From an uncultured Oleiphilus sp. (GTDB lineage Bacteria > Pseudomonadota > Gammaproteobacteria > Pseudomonadales > Oleiphilaceae): a stretch of DNA of 57,518 nucleotides. Below are positions 28,331-38,750 of this stretch, piece after piece. The DNA is taken from assembly GCA_913020245.1 (NCBI GenBank), contig CAJWAD010000009.1, positions 1 to 57,518 on the forward strand. The letters are read 5' to 3'. A program made the position numbers and the translations under genes. The notes under the pieces are model-generated. The model did not search any database, was not told the origin of the DNA, and was given only the letters and a program-made list of their open reading frames with translations. Numbering within the stretch: position 1 is the first letter of the stretch; each line of letters opens with the position of its first letter.

Positions 28331-29686
28331 ATGGAAGCTTTGCAATCAGTAGTTTCATTGATTATCACCTTAGGTATTTTGGTGACCATTCATGAGTATG
28401 GTCATTTCTGGGTGGCGCGTCGTTGCGGTGTAAAAGTGCTGCGCTTCAGTGTGGGGTTTGGTAAACCGTTATTTAGTCGAACCGACAAGCATGGCACTGA
28501 GTTTTCGGTGGCAGCAATTCCGCTCGGTGGCTATGTAAAAATGTTGGATGAGCGAGAAGGCCCTGTTAAACAGGAAGAGTTGCATCTTACCTTCAATCGA
28601 AAGCCCGCCAAACAACGCATTGCCATTGCGGCAGCAGGACCGATTGCGAACTTTGCGTTTGCTATTGTGGCTTACTGGCTGATGTTTATGTTGGGCTTCA
28701 ATGTACTCGTGCCAAAAATTGGTGCGGTTGACGAGGAGTCTATTGCCGCAGCAGCAGGTCTTCAGGCCGGCACTGAGATTGTCAGTGTTGAAGGTCGCGA
28801 GACATATGGTTGGCGAGAAGTCATGATGGCGCTGGTCAATCGTATTGGTGACAGCGGTGATATTTCGATGGTCACTAAGCCTGAGGCGAGTACTGCGACA
28901 AGTTCGTATCGTTTGCAGATCTCTGAGTGGTTAAAAGACAAGGAACAAACGGATTTGATTGCCAGCTTGGGCATCAAACCTTACCGACCGAAAATCCCAG
29001 CTCAAATTGGTATGGTAAAAAGCGGAAGCCCTGCTGAGTTGGGAGGGTTGCAAACCGATGACGTCGTGTTGTCCGTGGATCAAACAGCGGTAGGTGATTG
29101 GTTTGAATTTGTTGATTTGGTTCAGCCGGCACCGGGCCAGCAGTTGCTTGTCGATGTATTGCGAGATGGCTCAAATATCCAGTTAAAGCTTGTGCCTGAA
29201 GCGCACTATGATGATGACGGGGTGCGTACGGGTCGACTAGGCGTTGGCGTGGCCTCGTTTTCCTATCCGCCAGAAATGATACGAGAAGTAAGCTATGCGC
29301 CCCCGAGAGCGTTCGTTGAGGCGGTATCGCAAACCTGGGCTGACACCTCAATGACACTCGGCGCGATAAAGAAAATGGTGATTGGTTTGATTTCGTTGGA
29401 CAATTTGAGCGGCCCGATTACCATCGCACAAATCGCAAGCCAATCTATCAGCTCTGGCTTGGAAGATTTTTTACGTTTTCTTGCTTTGCTAAGCGTAAGT
29501 TTGGGTGTACTGAATTTGCTGCCTATCCCTGTGTTGGATGGCGGTCACATTTTGTTTTATTTAGTTGAAGTGGTGCGCGGAAAACCTCTATCAGAAAAGA
29601 GCCAGTTAATTGGTTTTAAAATAGGGTTGTCTTTGGTACTGGCCATGATGGTTGTCGCTTTTTATAACGATATTATGCGTTTGTAA
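28331..29686 (+). CDS. rseP: RIP-type intramembrane zinc metalloprotease (site-2 protease)
   Basis: Cleaves the anti-sigma factor RseA within the membrane after DegS, releasing sigma-E; it also clears signal-peptide remnants. 451 residues. The active-site motif is H21-E22-Y-G-H25 in the first helix, and the third zinc ligand is in VLDGGHILFY near residue 397. Two periplasmic PDZ domains lie between (about 120-200 and 215-300, with GSPAELGGLQTDD). Its place just before bamA links envelope-stress signalling to outer-membrane assembly, as in related species. Confidence 0.96.
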   Translation: MEALQSVVSLIITLGILVTIHEYGHFWVARRCGVKVLRFSVGFGKPLFSRTDKHGTEFSVAAIPLGGYVKMLDEREGPVKQEELHLTFNRKPAKQRIAIAAAGPIANFAFAIVAYWLMFMLGFNVLVPKIGAVDEESIAAAAGLQAGTEIVSVEGRETYGWREVMMALVNRIGDSGDISMVTKPEASTATSSYRLQISEWLKDKEQTDLIASLGIKPYRPKIPAQIGMVKSGSPAELGGLQTDDVVLSVDQTAVGDWFEFVDLVQPAPGQQLLVDVLRDGSNIQLKLVPEAHYDDDGVRTGRLGVGVASFSYPPEMIREVSYAPPRAFVEAVSQTWADTSMTLGAIKKMVIGLISLDNLSGPITIAQIASQSISSGLEDFLRFLALLSVSLGVLNLLPIPVLDGGHILFYLVEVVRGKPLSEKSQLIGFKIGLSLVLAMMVVAFYNDIMRL

Positions 29687-29740
29687 CAAACGTTAGAGCG
29701 ACTAATTAGTAATTGATAGTAATAGTTAGGTGAATTGAGT

Positions 29741-32077
29741 TTGTTTGGTTTTTCTATGCGCGCGTTGTTATGTGCGCTACTTATTTTAACTTGTACTCGA
29801 GTCACCTCTAGTCAAGCAGCAGAAACGTTTGCAGTGGCCGATATTCGTGTCGACGGGTTGCAGCGGGTGTCTGCGGGCACTGTGTTCAGTGAATTTCCAA
29901 TCGATGTTGGTGAGCGCGTTGATGCGGATAAATTGGTTGAGGCTTCACGCACACTTTTTAAAACTGGGCTTTTTACCGATATTCAGTTGTTGCGAGAGAG
30001 CGATGATTTGGTCGTTCAGGTAATGGAACGTCCCTCGATTGCAAATATCGAAATTGAAGGCAATAAAGACATTGCAGCGGAAGATCTATTAGACGGCTTG
30101 AAGTCAGCAGGTATGGCGGAAGGTAAAGTATTTAAACGTGTCACGCTAGAGCGTTTGGAGCTCGAAATATTGCGCTCATATGTTTCACAAGGCCGCTATA
30201 GCGCCTCGGTGGAAGCAACGGTTGTTGAACTTCCTAGAAATCGCGTGGACATTGAGATACAAATTGATGAGGGAGAAGTTGCATCGATTTTACATATTAA
30301 TGTCGTTGGGAATTCTGCGTATAGCGATGAACAACTCATTGATTTAATGGAGTTGAAGACACCCGGGTTCTGGTCATTTATTACGAGTGATGACAAGTAT
30401 AGCAAAGAGAAACTAAGCGGCGATTTAGAGCGTATTCGATCGTTCTATCTGAATAATGGTTATATTCAATTCAATATTGAATCGACGCAAGTGTCGGTAT
30501 CTCCTTATAAAGAAGATGTATTTATCACCATTAATGTTACGGAAGGCCCGCAATTCACTGTGCGTGATTTTGCCTTGAAAGGCGATCTTATATTAGATGA
30601 AGAAACGTTACGTGAGCTCGTCGCCATTGAGCCAGGTGATGTGTTTTCTCGTCGTATTTTGACGGTATCGGCTGAATATATTTCTCGTGCGTTGGGTGGT
30701 GAAGGATATACCTACGCAAACGTTAACCCGATTCCCGAAGCGCACGAAGATAACACCGCGTCAATTACCTTTTATGTTGACCCGGGTAAGCGTAATTATG
30801 TGCGCCGTATAAATTTTCGAGGGAATTTGAATACAAAAGACGAAGTTCTACGTCAAGAACTGATTCAAATGGAAGGAGCATCGGCGTCTACAGACCTGAT
30901 TGAGGCATCAAAAATCCGTATTCAGCGTCTTGGTTTTTTTGGTAATGTCACCGTTGATACGCCGTCAGTTCCCGGCGTGAGTGATCAAATCGATGTCAAT
31001 TATACCGTCGAGGAACAGTCATCAGGTAATTTGTCAGCAAGTCTTGGTTTTTCCCAGGGCAGCGGCGTAACACTCGGTCTAAGTATTGCTGAAAATAACT
31101 TCTTCGGAACCGGTAAGCGTGTTTCGTTTGGTGTAAACGTTAGCGATGCTGTTCGGTCGCTTAATTTTTCATATCTAAATCCATATTATACCGTGGATGG
31201 CGTCAGTCGTGGTTTCAGTGCTTATGCTCGTGAAACTGACTTTGAAGAAGAAAATACGGCCAATTACATTCTAGATGCTTCAGGTGCGGCGGTAACGTTT
31301 GGTTACCCGATAGATGATGTGTCCCGCTTAAATTTTGGTATTGGTTTCAATCATACATCTGTTGCAACAGGCAATTTACCTCCGCTAGAAATCAAGAACT
31401 TTCTTGATGAGTATGGCGAACGCTACAACACATGGGATTTTACAGGGGGATGGTCGCGAAGTACCCTGAATAGAGGTTTATTCCCAACAGCCGGCTGGCG
31501 CCAGGGTTTGTCTTTCGATATTGCAACGCCTGTCAGCGATTTATCGTTCTTCAAATTACGGTATAACTCAAATATTTATATCCCCATTGATCGTGATCAG
31601 AAGTTCTTGCTGCGAATGCGCAATGAATGGGCTTACGGTGAGGCCTACGGTAACACCTCCCAATATCCGTTTTTTGAAAACTATTTTGCGGGCGGAATCA
31701 ATTCTGTGAGAGGCTACGAAAACAACACGCTAGGCCCACGAACAACGCCTCAAACAAATAATGCGCCGGGCGTCGACACCTCAGACCCATTTGGTGGTAA
31801 CTTGTTGTTCGAAAATAGTTTTGAATTGATTTTCCCGTTACCCTTTCTGAAGGAGCAAAATTCGATGCGCTTTGCTTATTTTGTCGATACGGGTAACGTT
31901 TTTACGACTGACGGGCAATATCAATTTGATTTAAACGAGATTCGTTGGTCTACGGGTTTATCTTTGCAGTGGCAAACGTTTATTGGGCCATTAGGGTTTA
32001 GTTTTGGTAAAGCAATCAATGATGTTCCAGAGGATGAGACGCAGTTTTTCCAGTTCTCATTGGGGCAGGTTTTTTAA
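29741..32077 (+). CDS. bamA: Outer-membrane protein assembly factor BamA
   Basis: Central Omp85 component of the BAM complex. It has an N-terminal signal peptide (hydrophobic LLCALLILTC, likely cleaved after SSQA), five POTRA domains (to about residue 420) and a 16-strand barrel. Loop 6 carries the VRGY motif in GGINSVRGYENNTLGPR, and the chain ends in phenylalanine (LGQVF). The start is uncertain: TTG at 29741 has AGGTGA 7 bases upstream, TTG at 29735 is too close to it, and ATG at 29756 is 22 bases away but gives a good signal peptide. The length is about 778, slightly short of E. coli (810). Confidence 0.96.
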   Translation: MFGFSMRALLCALLILTCTRVTSSQAAETFAVADIRVDGLQRVSAGTVFSEFPIDVGERVDADKLVEASRTLFKTGLFTDIQLLRESDDLVVQVMERPSIANIEIEGNKDIAAEDLLDGLKSAGMAEGKVFKRVTLERLELEILRSYVSQGRYSASVEATVVELPRNRVDIEIQIDEGEVASILHINVVGNSAYSDEQLIDLMELKTPGFWSFITSDDKYSKEKLSGDLERIRSFYLNNGYIQFNIESTQVSVSPYKEDVFITINVTEGPQFTVRDFALKGDLILDEETLRELVAIEPGDVFSRRILTVSAEYISRALGGEGYTYANVNPIPEAHEDNTASITFYVDPGKRNYVRRINFRGNLNTKDEVLRQELIQMEGASASTDLIEASKIRIQRLGFFGNVTVDTPSVPGVSDQIDVNYTVEEQSSGNLSASLGFSQGSGVTLGLSIAENNFFGTGKRVSFGVNVSDAVRSLNFSYLNPYYTVDGVSRGFSAYARETDFEEENTANYILDASGAAVTFGYPIDDVSRLNFGIGFNHTSVATGNLPPLEIKNFLDEYGERYNTWDFTGGWSRSTLNRGLFPTAGWRQGLSFDIATPVSDLSFFKLRYNSNIYIPIDRDQKFLLRMRNEWAYGEAYGNTSQYPFFENYFAGGINSVRGYENNTLGPRTTPQTNNAPGVDTSDPFGGNLLFENSFELIFPLPFLKEQNSMRFAYFVDTGNVFTTDGQYQFDLNEIRWSTGLSLQWQTFIGPLGFSFGKAINDVPEDETQFFQFSLGQVF

Positions 32078-32108
32078 ATCGAGAATGTAGCAGAGAAGAG
32101 GTAGTAGG

Positions 32109-32609
32109 ATGAAACGTATAGCGCTTGTAGTATTGGTGTCGCTGATAGGCATGGGAGCGGCGCAAGCGGCGGGTAAAATTGGCTTGGTTGACATGCGTAA
32201 TGCACTGTTTTCGTCGAAAGCAGCCAAGCAATTTACAGAAGACACCGTTTCGCAGTTTAAGCAGCAGGATCTAGAGGTCCGAGCAGTGGGCGAAGAGGGT
32301 CAGAAGCTTGATTTACGCTTAAAGAATGATGCTGCGATTATGAGTGATTCGGAGCGTGCAAAAACCGCTGCCGATCTCGAAGAGAAGATTCAAGAGTATA
32401 AATATTTGAAAACGAAGCTTGATAAAGCGCTAGCTGAGAAACGACAGCAGTTTTTAGAAGAATCTCGCCCCCGTCTCGATAACGCAATAAACCAATTAGT
32501 GCAAAAAGAAAAATTAGACCTACTTTTACCGCGTGAGGCCGCGTTGTATGCCGCTGAAGGTATGGACTACACCGCGCAGATAATCGATATGTTGGATGCG
32601 CAAAAATAG
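32109..32609 (+). CDS. skp: OmpH/Skp family periplasmic chaperone
   Basis: Holds unfolded outer-membrane proteins on their way to BamA. 166 residues with a signal peptide (MKRIALVVLVSLIGMGAAQA, cleavage after AQA), the family start GKIGLVDMRNALF, and a long charged coiled-coil region (about 40-125) forming the tentacles. AAGAGGTAG lies just before the ATG. It is 31 bases after bamA and 12 before lpxD. Confidence 0.93.
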   Translation: MKRIALVVLVSLIGMGAAQAAGKIGLVDMRNALFSSKAAKQFTEDTVSQFKQQDLEVRAVGEEGQKLDLRLKNDAAIMSDSERAKTAADLEEKIQEYKYLKTKLDKALAEKRQQFLEESRPRLDNAINQLVQKEKLDLLLPREAALYAAEGMDYTAQIIDMLDAQK

Positions 32610-32621
32610 ATCGTTGTTGCT

Positions 32622-33659
32622 ATGTCTAAACAAACGTTTCGATTACAAGAACTGGCTGATAAGGTCGATGCAGCGGTCAAAGGCAATCCAGAGCGGTTAA
32701 TTAGTGGGCTTTCTACCTTAACCGGAGGAAGGCCTGATACGCTTAGTTTTTTAGCAAATCCTGCTTATCAAAAGCATCTTTCGTCAACTGATGCAGGCGC
32801 TGTTATCCTGACGGCAGAAATGGCTGAAGGCTATGATGGTGATGGCCTAATTCATTCCAATCCCTATTTAGTTTATGCCCAGTTGAGTCATCTTTGGGAT
32901 ACCGCTGCTTTGGCGCTCGAACAGCGCCATATTGCCGCCTCCGCGACGGTTGCGGAGAGTGCGCAGATTGGCGAGCGGGTGTTTATTGATGAGGGTGTGA
33001 GGATTGGTGAGGACGCCATTATTGCCGATGGTGTCGTACTCGGTGCAAATGTTGTTGTCGGCAGGGGTGTAACGATCGGTGAAGCCACCCGTCTTTATCC
33101 TAACGTTGTGCTGTATCATGACGTTCACTTAGGCACGCATTGTACCTTGCAAAGTGGTGTGATAATTGGTTCTGATGGCTTTGGTTTTGCGCCAAGCCCA
33201 GACGGATGGACGCCCATTGCACAATTGGGCGGCGTGCGTATTGATGACCACGTTCAAATTGGCGCAAATACAACGATTGATCGGGGCGCCCTCGAAGATA
33301 CCGTTATTGAACAAGGTGTTATTCTCGATAATCAAATTCAAGTCGCGCACAACGTACGTATAGGCAGAAATACAGCGATTGCTGCTTGTTCGGCGATCGC
33401 CGGTTCTACCTCTATTGGGGCTAACTGTGTGGTGGGCGGTGCAAGTGGTATTGCAGGTCATCTAGAAATTGTGGATGGCGTGCATATTACCGCGATGACG
33501 ATGGTGATAAAAAGTTTAACCGAGCCTGGTGTCTACTCGTCAGGTACGGGTGTTCAGCCAAATGCTAAGTGGCGTAAGAGCATTGCGCGTTTGCGTCAGC
33601 TGGACCAGATGCACGGAAAGATCAAAGCGCTTGAAAAGAAGCTTAAAAATACTGAGTAA
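32622..33659 (+). CDS. lpxD: UDP-3-O-acyl-glucosamine N-acyltransferase
   Basis: Third lipid A enzyme, adding the N-linked acyl chain from acyl-ACP. 345 residues: an N-terminal uridine-binding domain (about 1-100, with LSFLANPAYQKHL), then a left-handed beta-helix of hexapeptide repeats with LYPNVVLYHDVHLGTHC and VIIGSDGFGFAP, and the catalytic histidine likely in QVAHNVRIG. A C-terminal helix ends in charged residues. It lies between skp and fabZ as in E. coli. Confidence 0.96.
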   Translation: MSKQTFRLQELADKVDAAVKGNPERLISGLSTLTGGRPDTLSFLANPAYQKHLSSTDAGAVILTAEMAEGYDGDGLIHSNPYLVYAQLSHLWDTAALALEQRHIAASATVAESAQIGERVFIDEGVRIGEDAIIADGVVLGANVVVGRGVTIGEATRLYPNVVLYHDVHLGTHCTLQSGVIIGSDGFGFAPSPDGWTPIAQLGGVRIDDHVQIGANTTIDRGALEDTVIEQGVILDNQIQVAHNVRIGRNTAIAACSAIAGSTSIGANCVVGGASGIAGHLEIVDGVHITAMTMVIKSLTEPGVYSSGTGVQPNAKWRKSIARLRQLDQMHGKIKALEKKLKNTE

Positions 33660-33728
33660 TAGCCTTATTGCACAGAAATACGTTTGCAATATAAGGTTTG
33701 AAAAGCGCCACCCGGGAGGTGAGTAAGT

Positions 33729-34169
33729 ATGAAAATGGATATCCAAGAAATTCACGAGTATCTGCCGCATAGATATCCGTTTTTAATGGTTGATCGGGTG
33801 ACTGATGTGGAATCAGGCGTGGCTATTCGTGGTTTTAAGAATGTCAGTATTAACGAGTATTTTTTTCAAGGGCACTTCCCTGGTATGCCAATTATGCCTG
33901 GTGTCATGGTACTTGAGGCGATGGCGCAAATTTCTGGAATTCTGGGTTTTGTGACAACTAATAAGAAGCCCAGTGAAAACCTAGTACATTATTTCGCGGG
34001 TTCAAACCGCGTGCGATTCAAAAAGCCTGTGTTGCCTGGCGATCAACTGATTTTAGAGTCAGATTTTATTTCTTCTAAGCATAGTATTTGGAAGTTTGAT
34101 TGTCGTGCCTTAGTAAATGATGAAGTGGCTTGTGTCGCTGAAATTATGACGGCAGAGAGAGAACGCTAA
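33729..34169 (+). CDS. fabZ: 3-hydroxyacyl-[acyl-carrier-protein] dehydratase
   Basis: Dehydrates 3-hydroxyacyl-ACP in fatty-acid synthesis and competes with LpxA/LpxD for the same substrates. 146 residues, hot-dog fold. Catalytic His49 and Glu63 are in [22 protein letters not shown]-type sequence (GHFPGMP and VLEAMAQ); [11 protein letters not shown] is at 14-24. A very strong ribosome-binding site GGAGGTGA precedes the ATG by 6 bases. The stop shares one base with the lpxA start. Confidence 0.97.
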   Translation: MKMDIQEIHEYLPHRYPFLMVDRVTDVESGVAIRGFKNVSINEYFFQGHFPGMPIMPGVMVLEAMAQISGILGFVTTNKKPSENLVHYFAGSNRVRFKKPVLPGDQLILESDFISSKHSIWKFDCRALVNDEVACVAEIMTAERER

Positions 34170-34942
34170 TGACCATTCATCCGCAAGCGATTATTGATCC
34201 GGCAGCTAAGATTTCCGAAGGTGTCTCAGTGGGTCCGTTTTCTGTTATTGGGCCTGATGTTGAAATTGGCGAAGGGAGCGTGATTCACTCGCATGTAGTG
34301 GTCAAAGGACCAACGGTGATTGGGAAAAACAATACTATTTTTCAATTTGCCAGTGTCGGTGAAGATTGCCAAGACAAAAAGTTCGCTGGGGAAGCGACAC
34401 GCCTTGTTATTGGAGATGACAATGTAATTCGCGAAGGGTGCACAATACATCGAGGTACCATTCAGGATGAGGCGATTACTCGCATTGGTGATGACAACTT
34501 ATTTATGGCCTATGTGCATGTTGCCCATGATTGTCGCATCGGAAGCCATTGTATATTTGCGAATACCACGACAATGGCAGGCCATGTTCATGTAGATGAC
34601 CATGTAATTTTAGGTGGCGGCACCATGGTTCATCAGTTTTGTAAAATTGGTACACACTCAATGGCGGCCGGCGGTAGTATCGTATTGCGAGATATTCCTG
34701 CTTATGTCATGGCAAGTGGTCAGTCTGCCTCTGCGCATGGCTTGAATAGTGAGGGTCTCAAGCGCCGTGGCTTTGATCAAGACGCTATTCGTGCTTTAAA
34801 AGACGCATATCGAACAATCTATCGTAAAGGTTTGCGTTTAGCTGAAGCGCTTGAAGTGCTTGAGGTGCAAGCAGCCAACGTGCCAGAGGTGCGGGTTCTT
34901 CTTGATAGTTTGAAGCGATCAGAGCGAGGCATTGTGCGCTAG
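34169..34942 (+). CDS. lpxA: UDP-N-acetylglucosamine acyltransferase
   Basis: First enzyme of lipid A synthesis, moving a 3-hydroxyacyl chain from ACP to UDP-GlcNAc. 257 residues of left-handed beta-helix plus a C-terminal helical domain (from about 190). The catalytic base is His120 in YVHVAHDCRIG (His125 in E. coli). GEDCQDKKF and GGTMVHQFCKIG match the family. It starts in the fabZ stop (TAATG), so translation is coupled. Confidence 0.97.
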   Translation: MTIHPQAIIDPAAKISEGVSVGPFSVIGPDVEIGEGSVIHSHVVVKGPTVIGKNNTIFQFASVGEDCQDKKFAGEATRLVIGDDNVIREGCTIHRGTIQDEAITRIGDDNLFMAYVHVAHDCRIGSHCIFANTTTMAGHVHVDDHVILGGGTMVHQFCKIGTHSMAAGGSIVLRDIPAYVMASGQSASAHGLNSEGLKRRGFDQDAIRALKDAYRTIYRKGLRLAEALEVLEVQAANVPEVRVLLDSLKRSERGIVR

Positions 34943-34983
34943 GGACTTTCGTTTTTTAACGCAATTAGCATAGGCAAGGTTCT

Positions 34984-36237
34984 GTGGGCAAAACGGGTTT
35001 GAGCGAACATAACAGCATGGAGGGTGCGGTTTCTGATAAACCGTTAACGATTGCTATTGTTGCGGGCGAGGTGTCTGGTGATATTCTCGGCGCGGGTTTA
35101 ATTAAAGCCTTGCGCAAGCGTTATCCGAATGCTCAGTTCATGGGGATTGGCGGCCCGCTGATGATTGCTCAAGGTTTCAAGTCCAAGTTTCCGATGGAAC
35201 GTTTATCGGTGATGGGGCTTTTTGAAGTGCTTGGGCGGATTTTCGAACTTGTAGGAATTCGTCGAACACTTTACAGAGGTTGGATTCAAGATAAACCCGA
35301 TGTATTTATCGGCATTGACGCGCCAGATTTTAATTTAGGGCTTGAAAAATCGTTACGCGAAGCCGGTATAAAAACCACACATTACGTTAGCCCCTCTGTT
35401 TGGGCATGGCGCCAAAAACGTGTTCATAAAATCGCTAAGGCGGTGGACTTGATGCTCACGCTATTTCCATTCGAGGCAAAATTTTATAAGTCGCACGACA
35501 TTGCGGTGCGTTTTGTCGGGCATCCGCTTGCGGATCTTATTCCGATGCGCAGATCCAAGCAGGCCGCGCAGTCGCTGCTCGGTTTTGATCGTGATGACGA
35601 AATAAGTGCCGATGCGCCGACCTTGGCTATTTTACCAGGAAGCCGCTCCGGTGAAATTGCCTACATAGGGAAAAGCTTTATTGACGCCGCGAAGCTGCTC
35701 CATGCAAAGATTCCAAATTTGCAGTGCGTGGTGCCCTGCGTTAACCAGGCGCGCTATGAACAAGTCGAAGCTTTGTTTAGTGAGCATGGTGAAGGCCTTC
35801 GCGTCAAACTGGTTTTAGGTCAGTCGCGGGACGTTATGTCAGCCTCAGATGTCGTGTTGTTAGCTTCTGGAACGGCAACGCTGGAATGTATGCTGTTGAA
35901 ACGCCCAATGGTGGTTGCCTATCGCGTGAATCGCATGACCTATTGGGTAATGAAGCGCCTGTTAAAGTCTAAGTATGTGTCTTTACCGAATCTGTTAGCC
36001 GATGAGGAGCTGGTGCCAGAACTGATTCAAGATGATGCATCGCCAGAAAAGATCGCCGACGCTTTAGCGCGACGCTTCTCGCCGATTGCTAAGCAAGCAT
36101 TAGAGCTATCGTTCTCACAGTTGCATGAGTCGCTACAACTGGGCGCAAGTGCCAAAGCGGCTGAAGCCGTGTCGCTATTGATAGAGGGGCGTTTAGATGC
36201 CGAACAACGTGCATCTTCTGTAAAGGTTTCATTGTAG
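34984..36237 (+). CDS. lpxB: Lipid A disaccharide synthase
   Basis: GT19 glycosyltransferase at the inner membrane joining UDP-2,3-diacylglucosamine and lipid X. Family segments: [82 protein letters not shown] and [10 protein letters not shown]. The frame begins at a GTG with AAGG about 7 bases upstream, giving 417 residues with about 20 extra at the N-terminus; an ATG at 35017 (MEGAVSDKP) gives 406 and is an alternative. It is 41 bases after lpxA. Confidence 0.96.
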   Translation: MGKTGLSEHNSMEGAVSDKPLTIAIVAGEVSGDILGAGLIKALRKRYPNAQFMGIGGPLMIAQGFKSKFPMERLSVMGLFEVLGRIFELVGIRRTLYRGWIQDKPDVFIGIDAPDFNLGLEKSLREAGIKTTHYVSPSVWAWRQKRVHKIAKAVDLMLTLFPFEAKFYKSHDIAVRFVGHPLADLIPMRRSKQAAQSLLGFDRDDEISADAPTLAILPGSRSGEIAYIGKSFIDAAKLLHAKIPNLQCVVPCVNQARYEQVEALFSEHGEGLRVKLVLGQSRDVMSASDVVLLASGTATLECMLLKRPMVVAYRVNRMTYWVMKRLLKSKYVSLPNLLADEELVPELIQDDASPEKIADALARRFSPIAKQALELSFSQLHESLQLGASAKAAEAVSLLIEGRLDAEQRASSVKVSL

Positions 36238-36239
36238 AG

Positions 36240-36845
36240 ATGTTAGATTTTCCAGACTATGTATGTCCGTACCAAGGCCGTTTGTTGGCGGGCGTTGACG
36301 AGGTGGGTCGGGGTCCGTTAGCTGGGCCGGTTGTTGCCGCCGCCGTCATTTTAGATCCCGATACGCCTATTGAAGGCCTAGCTGACTCTAAGAAGTTATC
36401 AGAAAAGAGGCGGATGGCGCTCTATAGTCAAATTAAAGAGCATGCGATCGGTTGGTCGGTTGCTAGGGCATCTGTTGAAGAAATAGATCAGCTAAATATT
36501 TTACATGCCTCGATGTTGGCGATGAAGCGTGCGCTTGAAACCTTAAGCATTGTGCCAGAATTTGCAGTGATTGATGGCAATCGAATTCCAGATATCAGCA
36601 TTCCTGCTGACAGTGTCGTAAAGGGCGATGCTCGGATTGCTTGCATTAGTGCCGCCTCTATTTTAGCGAAGGTAGATCGAGATCTAGAAATGATCGCGCT
36701 TGATAAGCACTATCCTGAATATGGCTTCGCGAGTCACAAAGGTTATCCGACAAAGGCCCATTTACGGGCAATTGAGTGCCACGGTGTTCAAGATTTCTAT
36801 CGCCAGTCGTTTGCGCCTGTGAAGCGTATATTGGCAAAAAAGTAG
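36240..36845 (+). CDS. rnhB: Ribonuclease HII
   Basis: Removes ribonucleotides and RNA primers from RNA-DNA hybrids. 201 residues. The first two metal-binding residues are Asp20 and Glu21 in [34 protein letters not shown] (third Asp) and [12 protein letters not shown] (fourth Asp) follow, and [13 protein letters not shown] is the family tail motif. Two bases separate it from lpxB. In E. coli dnaE follows; here the cluster ends with a short terminator and an unrelated lipoprotein gene. Confidence 0.97.
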   Translation: MLDFPDYVCPYQGRLLAGVDEVGRGPLAGPVVAAAVILDPDTPIEGLADSKKLSEKRRMALYSQIKEHAIGWSVARASVEEIDQLNILHASMLAMKRALETLSIVPEFAVIDGNRIPDISIPADSVVKGDARIACISAASILAKVDRDLEMIALDKHYPEYGFASHKGYPTKAHLRAIECHGVQDFYRQSFAPVKRILAKK

Positions 36846-37148
36846 CGGTTTTCTAACCTTTTCTTTTTCTGCCCTAGTTCGACATGGCTGCATACTCAGA
36901 GAGAGGTTCGATACGTCCTCTTTTTTATTGATTAAAATTCCGCACCTTCCCCATTAAGCTAAATCTGTTTTGTTTTGCATTATAAAAGAGAACACTTGCG
37001 CATTTTCACTTTGCACTAATTCACATTTTATTAAGCTGACAAATAATTGACGCAAAAACGTTATAAATGATGACTTAATTCCGTTGATCGGGCGTATTTT
37101 GAGCTAACTTTATTCTCAAGACACACCGAACAGCCAGGTAATAGAGTC
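36846..37148. other. Intergenic region rnhB to lipoprotein
   Basis: 303 bases without a gene. It holds a weak terminator for the rnhB end and a very AT-rich stretch (about 36930-37110) that must carry the lipoprotein promoter; TTGACG (37046 region) and TATAAA (37062 region) are present but too close together to be a matched pair. dnaE, the usual neighbour, is absent. Confidence 0.5.
36902..36926 (+). terminator. Short terminator after rnhB
   Basis: AGAGG (36902-36906), a 10-base loop and CCTCT (36917-36921) with six Ts overlapping its end. The stem is short, so this is a modest candidate for the end of the rpsB-rnhB super-cluster. Confidence 0.45.
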
Positions 37149-38636
<1,488 letters not shown>

Positions 38637-38693
38637 TTACCTTTAATGCAGATTATCTCAGCTGGTAAGTGTGCAATCCTGCAACTTGCGTTT

Positions 38694-38716
38694 AGGGGCT
38701 TTAGCCCCTCTTTTTT
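38694..38716 (+). terminator. Rho-independent terminator of the lipoprotein gene
   Basis: AGGGGC (38694-38699), loop TTTA and GCCCCT (38704-38709), then C and six Ts. Strong and 57 bases after the stop. It separates the gene from the convergent nitrate reductase. Confidence 0.85.
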
Positions 38717-38750
38717 ATTCTCTCTTTCTAATTAAGTTTCTTGTCTCGGG